From NCBI GenBank assembly GCA_021794335.1, contig JAJYQZ010000111.1, forward strand, positions 1 to 11,207: a stretch of DNA of 11,207 nt. Reading direction: 5' to 3'. The translations under genes were made by a program, and so were the position numbers. The notes below the pieces were generated by a model. That model saw nothing but the letters and a program-made list of their open reading frames with translations, did no database searches and was not told the origin of the DNA. Source of the stretch: a bacterium (GTDB lineage: Bacteria > SZUA-79 > Acidulodesulfobacterales > Acidulodesulfobacteraceae). Positions 7,263 through 11,207 of the stretch are shown in pieces (within the stretch, counting starts at the first letter, position 1; the number at the start of each line of letters is the position of its first letter).

Positions 7263-8834
7263 TTAATCTTTATGCTGTTTTAAATAGTATAACATTGTTC
7301 TGACGCCGACTCCCGTCGCACCCTTTGGATTATAAGTAAAACCTGTTTTCGTAAAGGCAGGACCGGCTATGTCTATGTGGCACCATTTGACTTTCCCTGA
7401 AACGAATTCCTCCAGAAACATCCCTGCCGTTATGGCTCCGCCATATTTATTTCCCACATTTTTGACATCGGCAACCGGACTTAAGAGTTTTTCCTGCATA
7501 TTATCGTCAAACGGCAGCTCCCACATTCTTTCGCCGGAAATCTCGCTTGTCTTGATAATGCTGTCTATTAAGCCTTTGTCGTTTCCCATGACCCCGGAGG
7601 TATATTCGCCTAAAGCGACAACGCAGGCTCCGGTCAGGGTGGCCATGTCTATTATTTCTTCCGCCCCCTGATTCTCCGCAAAGGTCAAAGCGTCCGCAAG
7701 CGTTAAACGACCCTCCGCATCGGTATTTTCTATTTCGATAGTTTTGCCGTTAAGCGCTTTAACTATATCATCCGGCCTCTGGGCGCCGCCGTCCGGCATA
7801 TTTTCGCAGGCGGCTATAATGCCGTGAACCTCCGCATTCAAATCCAGTTTGGAAATATATTTCATTATTCCCAGAACGGCGCATGCTCCAGACTTATCCG
7901 ACTTCATAGTCGTCATAAAATCGGCAGGTTTCAAAGAAAGTCCGCCGCTATCGAAGGTTATACCCTTTCCTACTATTGCAATCTTTTTAAGTTTAACTTT
8001 TTTTGTTTTATTTTTCGGCTTATAAATCAGATGGATAAATCTGGGAGGATTTTTTGAACCCTGCGCAACGCCGTAAAAGGAAAGCATACCCTTTTTAACT
8101 ATCTCTTTCTCGTTGAATATTTCACATTCTATGCCCTCTTGCGCGGACAAATCCTTCGCAATATTTGCGAGATACTCGGGTGTAGCAATATTTCCCGGCT
8201 CGTTAACTATGTCCCTTGCAAAATTAGCAGCCTGCGAGGTTATTTTTCCGAAGCTTACTCCTTCTTTAAAATTTTCTTCTTTGTTCTTATCGATTTTAAG
8301 CGAATCGAAATAAACCCCGATAAGATTAAAATCCCCCGCTTTGTTATTATTTTTATCGTCATCTTTTGTCTTATATTTTTTAAATTCGTATAAACCTAAT
8401 AATGCTCCCTCGACAACGGCCGACGACATATAAAATAATCCATTTTTCAGATAATACTCTTCGGACAATTCGGGAATTATAAAGATTGCTTCTTTAATCC
8501 GATTTGTTCTGGCAATTCTTAATGAGTTCGAAACAAAATATCTTATGGAATCGTAATTAAACTTATCTTTTTTACCTATGCCGTGCACTAATGAAAGAAT
8601 AGGGGATTCGATCATTACATTCTTCCCCTTTTTTGCCTTGAAATTAAGTTGTTTTAACCTTTTATATATAAAATCAAATTCTTTGAGAGTTTTATTTTTT
8701 AAAAAGCTGCCCTCATCCCCTTCAAAGACCCCGAATATAAAAATACGCTCAAATGAACTCCGCTGAACTCCCTTTTGCTTTGCTTCTTTCTCTTTTAAAA
8801 TTTTGAAGGTAGAACCGATAAATTTAAATTCCAA
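7263..8834 (-). CDS. pepA: Leucyl aminopeptidase, M17 family
   Basis: This is a cytosolic metallo-aminopeptidase that releases N-terminal residues (leucine and others) from peptides, normally as a hexamer with two metal ions per active site. The 523 residues comprise an N-terminal macro-like domain (to about 165), a Lys/Asp/Asn-rich linker (155-166), and the catalytic domain. Metal and catalytic residues are visible: K290 and D295 in VGKGITFDSGG, D313 in KSDKSGA, and D372, E374 and R376 in the signature NTDAEGRL (370-377). NEPGNIATPEYLA (211-223) and DMATLTGACVVALG (396-409) are further family motifs. The start is TTG at 8834; there is no ATG between the preceding in-frame stop and this codon, and a GGGGG Shine-Dalgarno stands 8 bases upstream. 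It lies 44 bases after the chemoreceptor gene and may share its transcript. The placement before nuo looks like co-location rather than a functional link. In E. coli PepA also binds DNA; nothing here shows that. Confidence 0.95.
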   Translation of the reverse strand: MEFKFIGSTFKILKEKEAKQKGVQRSSFERIFIFGVFEGDEGSFLKNKTLKEFDFIYKRLKQLNFKAKKGKNVMIESPILSLVHGIGKKDKFNYDSIRYFVSNSLRIARTNRIKEAIFIIPELSEEYYLKNGLFYMSSAVVEGALLGLYEFKKYKTKDDDKNNNKAGDFNLIGVYFDSLKIDKNKEENFKEGVSFGKITSQAANFARDIVNEPGNIATPEYLANIAKDLSAQEGIECEIFNEKEIVKKGMLSFYGVAQGSKNPPRFIHLIYKPKNKTKKVKLKKIAIVGKGITFDSGGLSLKPADFMTTMKSDKSGACAVLGIMKYISKLDLNAEVHGIIAACENMPDGGAQRPDDIVKALNGKTIEIENTDAEGRLTLADALTFAENQGAEEIIDMATLTGACVVALGEYTSGVMGNDKGLIDSIIKTSEISGERMWELPFDDNMQEKLLSPVADVKNVGNKYGGAITAGMFLEEFVSGKVKWCHIDIAGPAFTKTGFTYNPKGATGVGVRTMLYYLKQHKD

Positions 8835-8842
8835 TTTAATAT

Positions 8843-8847
8843 CCCCC
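8843..8847 (-). promoter_or_regulatory. Shine-Dalgarno that fixes the TTG start of pepA
   Basis: On the minus strand GGGGG (in CGGGGGAT) stands 8 bases upstream of TTG at 8834. No ATG or GTG occurs in frame between this site and the upstream stop codon, so the TTG is the best-supported start. Confidence 0.8.
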
Positions 8848-8878
8848 GTATTATTTTTCTATGTTTTAATACTTATTT

Positions 8879-10666
8879 TTAATACTTAAACCTTTTTATT
8901 ATCCCGATAAGCTTTTCCAGCTCCCCGTAAACGGAAGCCGCTTCTTTGGCAGTGCTTGAAGACTGCTCCGAATTTGATGCGGCAAGATTTGATACCATTT
9001 CGATATTTTGGGAAATCTCGTTTGTTGCCGCCGTTTGCTCCTCTGATGCCGCGGCTATGGAATTAACCTGATCTGCCAGGCCTACTATGTTTCTTTCTAT
9101 GCTATTAAGCGATTCTCCCGCCTTTGAAGCATATTCCACCGATAAGCTGACTTCTTTCATTGTGGAATCCATCGAAGATTTTGTATTTTGGGTGCTTTGC
9201 TGTATGGTTTGAACCTTCGATACTATCTCTTTTGTTGCCTTAACCGTTCTTTCCGCAAGTTTTCTTACCTCATCCGCCACAACGGCAAATCCCCTTCCTG
9301 ACTCTCCGGCGCGCGCGGCCTCTATTGCGGCGTTAAGCGCCAGCAGGTTTGTCTGATCGGCTATATCGTTGATAACCGAGATTATTTCTCCAATCTCGTA
9401 AGAACCCTTTTCGAGCCCGTTTATTAGGCTTCCAAGTTCTTCCGTAAGAACGGCCACATTTTTAATACCGTTTATCGCCCTTTCGACTATGTCAAAGCCT
9501 TCTTTTGCACTGCCGGAAGCCTCTTTTGCGACGCTGCTTAAATTTTGCGTATTTTTGGATATCTCTTTAATCGTCTGACTCATTTCTTCCGAGGCCGCTG
9601 CCACATGCGTCGAAAGCAAAGCCTGTTCTTTAGCCTTACCGCTTATTTCATCGACATGGGTTTCTATCGATGTGTTTACATCGACAATGGTCATGGCCTC
9701 TTCGGTTATAGATTTTACGATTTCTCTTATATCTATAATAAATTTATTAAATTTGTTGGCGACGGATGTAATTTCATCATATACGGAATTTTTATAAACA
9801 TCGCATTTTATGCAAATCTGCCCGCCCGTATCTCCATACCGGTCTTGCTGCTTATCCCAGCATCTCGGCTCCAGTTCATCTTCTTTAAGCATGCAATTCT
9901 TGCTTTTCTTCATCATAATAGTTGTCTTATTATAACAGTCCATAGGAATAAGCTTGCTTAAATCTCCGTCTCCTCTTACAATATCGTTTAGCTTATCGTA
10001 AAGATTTTTTATCGGCTTTATAAAGATAGATTTTAATAAACCATATATGGCTAAAATCGATAGAACAAGAAAGATAAAGGAAACGATAATAATGTTTCTC
10101 ATAAAAATATCGGATGAGTTTACGGCATTTTTCATGGAATAAATAAGCTTAACCCCGCCGAGCGTCGTCCCGTCTTTAACCGTATGGCACATAAGGCAGT
10201 CTATACCCCTTGCCATCTTTTTTGCGACAAACGGAACGCCGACTTTTAGATATTCGTGCCCGTTTTTATTGAATATACTGATAATTTCCTTATTTGACCC
10301 CAATATTTCTTTGTCAAACCTCGTTGTCGGATTTTCCTGTTTAAGCCCGGGACCGAACTCTTTATTAACGGCTTCGCCCCTTATAACTTTAATATCTTTA
10401 ATGCCCTGAATTTTTTTAAATATCCCGAAAAGCTGCCTTCTATCGGACTTCTTAGAAATAGTTCCGTTAAGCATCATGGCGTTTAAACTGGAAAGCATCG
10501 TTTTGGCAGTAACGACGGCATCGCTTGATGTCATTTTAACGGACATTTTGTTCTGGCTGGAAACAGAGTAATAAGTTAAAAATGATAAAATTAAAATAAA
10601 AACGAAAGTGATTAGGAAAAGCAGTTTGGTCTTAATAGAGACCTTTTTAATTAAATTTAAATCCAC
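8879..10666 (-). CDS. Methyl-accepting chemotaxis protein with periplasmic heme-c motif and Cys-rich HAMP insertion
   Basis: This is an inner-membrane chemoreceptor of 595 residues that should signal to CheA/CheW. A membrane helix at about 13-34 and another at about 190-212 enclose a periplasmic domain of roughly 155 residues. That domain contains CLMCH (C157, C160, H161), a CxxCH motif for covalent heme c, after which comes [12 protein letters not shown], as in c-type heme sensor domains. The cytoplasmic HAMP begins with [11 protein letters not shown] and [10 protein letters not shown] (231-240). It is then interrupted by about 50 residues with C244, C258, C269, C285 and C288, and resumes at [15 protein letters not shown] (296-310). 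The methyl-accepting coiled coil follows, with the canonical hairpin tip around [19 protein letters not shown] (437-455). No CheR-docking pentapeptide is seen at the end (IKRFKY). The start is GTG at 10666, backed by a seven-G Shine-Dalgarno. The ligand is unknown; heme suggests redox, oxygen or NO sensing (inference). Confidence 0.93.
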   Translation of the reverse strand: MDLNLIKKVSIKTKLLFLITFVFILILSFLTYYSVSSQNKMSVKMTSSDAVVTAKTMLSSLNAMMLNGTISKKSDRRQLFGIFKKIQGIKDIKVIRGEAVNKEFGPGLKQENPTTRFDKEILGSNKEIISIFNKNGHEYLKVGVPFVAKKMARGIDCLMCHTVKDGTTLGGVKLIYSMKNAVNSSDIFMRNIIIVSFIFLVLSILAIYGLLKSIFIKPIKNLYDKLNDIVRGDGDLSKLIPMDCYNKTTIMMKKSKNCMLKEDELEPRCWDKQQDRYGDTGGQICIKCDVYKNSVYDEITSVANKFNKFIIDIREIVKSITEEAMTIVDVNTSIETHVDEISGKAKEQALLSTHVAAASEEMSQTIKEISKNTQNLSSVAKEASGSAKEGFDIVERAINGIKNVAVLTEELGSLINGLEKGSYEIGEIISVINDIADQTNLLALNAAIEAARAGESGRGFAVVADEVRKLAERTVKATKEIVSKVQTIQQSTQNTKSSMDSTMKEVSLSVEYASKAGESLNSIERNIVGLADQVNSIAAASEEQTAATNEISQNIEMVSNLAASNSEQSSSTAKEAASVYGELEKLIGIIKRFKY

Positions 10667-10675
10667 CTTATTTAT

Positions 10676-10682
10676 CCCCCCC
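10676..10682 (-). promoter_or_regulatory. Seven-G Shine-Dalgarno that fixes the GTG start of the chemoreceptor gene
   Basis: An uninterrupted run of seven G (minus strand) followed by ATAAATAAG precedes GTG at 10666 with a 9-base spacer. It supports the GTG start. The homopolymer could slip and alter the spacing, which is speculative. Confidence 0.75.
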
Positions 10683-10762
10683 TGCCTGCATTAAAATAAA
10701 TAATAAAAATCTTTATAATAATATCAAATATAATAAATATAATAAAACAAAAAAGTAAATAT

Positions 10763-10786
10763 TTAAATAAATTTAAATTTATTTAA
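10763..10786. repeat. 24-base perfect AT-only palindrome upstream of the chemoreceptor gene
   Basis: The arm TTAAATAAATTT (10763-10774) is followed directly by its exact reverse complement (10775-10786), with no spacer and only A/T bases. It lies about 100 bases before the chemoreceptor start, between an AT-rich leader and a GC-richer island. It may be an operator, an mRNA hairpin or a chance product of extreme AT content. Confidence 0.6.
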
Positions 10787-10860
10787 GGCATCGAAACTAA
10801 ATGCTGATGGGGTTCAAACCGGCAAGACTAAATAATATCATAATTATTTATAATAAAGTT

Positions 10861-10902
10861 AAAAACATCTCATCCCTAACGGGCTTTACTTATAAAACCA
10901 GG
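10861..10902 (-). terminator. Possible terminator of the sigma-54 regulator gene
   Basis: Just after the regulator stop the minus strand can fold GGTTTT (10899-10894) with AAAGCC (10887-10882) around a six-base loop. CCT (10902-10900) and AGG (10877-10875) extend the stem past a four-base bulge. Five T follow at 10865-10861, but with a nine-base gap after the stem. The T-G wobble makes the stem better in the minus-strand RNA than in the plus-strand RNA, as expected for this gene's transcript. The fit to a classic intrinsic terminator is only moderate. Confidence 0.3.
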
Positions 10903-10904
10903 CA

Positions 10905-11207
10905 CTAATGCGGGTTCTGCCCTTGCTTTAACATCGAAAGCTTTCTGTAAAGATTTCTTTCGCTTACCCCGATAATACCCGCAATTTCGGATTTGCTCAA
11001 CTTTTTAGAAAAAAGGTATTTGATATATTCTTCTTCTATTTCCCTTAAAGTCGGATTTTTATCAAAGAGCGTCTTTCCGCTAACCGCATCCCTGTCATTA
11101 TCATATGAAACTTCAAGCTGAATAGCTTCCGGCGGTATTTCTTCTTTGCCGTCGGATAAAACCATTGCTCTTTCGATAACATTTTTTAATTCCCTGACAT
11201 TGCCGGG
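10905..11207 (-). CDS. Sigma-54-dependent transcriptional regulator, C-terminal part (start lies outside the window)
   Basis: This is the end of a bacterial enhancer-binding protein that activates sigma-54 RNA polymerase using an AAA+ ATPase. Reading in from the right edge gives about 100 residues, open up to the boundary. The first ones, PGNVRELKNVIERAMVL, are the conserved end of the AAA+ domain (GNVREL holds the sensor II arginine). A linker follows (IPPEAIQL and a stretch rich in Asp and Ser). The final 40 or so residues form a Fis-type helix-turn-helix, with LSKSEIAGIIGVSERNLYRK as the two DNA-contacting helices. An internal ATG at 11165 is not the true start, because the homology runs through it to the edge. 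The sensor or receiver domain that would reveal its signal is missing. Whether it acts on the chemoreceptor or nuo genes is unknown; no clear -24/-12 promoter was found by eye in the window. Confidence 0.93.
   Translation of the reverse strand, partial: PGNVRELKNVIERAMVLSDGKEEIPPEAIQLEVSYDNDRDAVSGKTLFDKNPTLREIEEEYIKYLFSKKLSKSEIAGIIGVSERNLYRKLSMLKQGQNPH

Larger units (their letters stand above)
10667..10862 (-). promoter_or_regulatory. Leader region of the chemoreceptor gene, with an unexplained GC-richer island
   Basis: The gap between the regulator stop and the chemoreceptor start is 238 bases; this is its chemoreceptor-proximal part. From 10683 to about 10762 it is almost pure A/T, with many possible -10 hexamers and no convincing -35 partner. 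Next comes the 24-base palindrome. Then 10787-10829 is a distinctly GC-richer island with two small self-complementary parts (GCAT/ATGC at 10788-10804, GGTT/AACC at 10811-10820). No known riboswitch consensus or sigma-54 site could be matched by eye. A promoter for the chemoreceptor and pepA presumably lies here. Confidence 0.3.

Noticed and set aside
7220..7265. Intrinsic terminator after pepA
   Set aside because: The run of eight T after the stop is preceded only by a six-pair A/T-dominated stem with a 15-base loop, too weak to call.
9545..9961. Plus-strand open frame of 138 codons
   Set aside because: It lies wholly inside the chemoreceptor gene on the opposite strand, shows no family motif and has no ribosome binding site.
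10811..10820. GGTTCAAACC, resembling a tRNA T-arm
   Set aside because: The five-pair T-stem cannot form around it and no acceptor, D or anticodon arms are found on either side.
10787..10829. Possible c-di-GMP (GEMM) riboswitch before the chemoreceptor
   Set aside because: The conserved GGCAAACC and GACGCAAAGCC blocks of that riboswitch are absent on both strands.
11163..11165. ATG that would give a free-standing 86-residue Fis-like DNA-binding protein
   Set aside because: The reading frame stays open to the window edge and the upstream codons encode PGNVRELKNVIERA, the conserved end of the sigma-54 activator AAA+ domain, so the gene is a cut-off regulator.

Overview
The window is an AT-rich stretch of a bacterial chromosome, and every recognisable gene lies on the minus strand. 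From right to left in transcription order it holds: the C-terminal end of a sigma-54-dependent regulator, a methyl-accepting chemotaxis protein (MCP) with a c-type heme motif, the leucyl aminopeptidase PepA, and a respiratory complex I cluster. The complex I cluster runs nuoA, nuoB, nuoC, nuoD, a chimeric NuoF/GltD gene, nuoG and the first third of nuoH, and it continues beyond the left edge.

A heme-c chemoreceptor, a bacterial enhancer-binding protein, unfused nuoC and nuoD, and a GltD-type flavoprotein built into complex I together suggest an anaerobic, Gram-negative bacterium of the deltaproteobacterial grade (or a neighbouring phylum such as Deferribacteres). An AT-rich lineage such as the Sva0485/Acidulodesulfobacterales group is one guess, but no marker in the window fixes the taxon.

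The main point of interest is the electron-input end of complex I. There is no nuoE, and the gene in the nuoF position has lost the N-terminal FMN/NADH-binding domain. It keeps only the C-terminal N3 iron-sulfur domain of NuoF, fused to a complete GltD-like module with FAD and NADPH dinucleotide folds. NuoG follows and keeps ligands for N1b, N5, N4 and N7, plus a likely additional [4Fe-4S] cluster. The simplest reading is a complex I fed by NADPH (or another donor) through FAD and then N3, instead of NADH through FMN. The pair recalls, from memory, the SfrAB NADPH oxidoreductase of Geobacter, here embedded in a nuo operon.

The membrane and quinone-site subunits (NuoA, NuoB, NuoC, NuoD, NuoH) look intact. 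NuoA and NuoB overlap by 10 bases, and the other nuo genes are 30 to 106 bases apart. The MCP carries a periplasmic CxxCH motif and a cysteine-rich insertion that splits its HAMP domain, suggesting redox or gas sensing linked to taxis. The gaps hold AT-rich palindromes and an unexplained GC-richer island upstream of the MCP. No rRNA, tRNA, CRISPR array or mobile element was seen, and no stretch over 300 bases lacks a gene.
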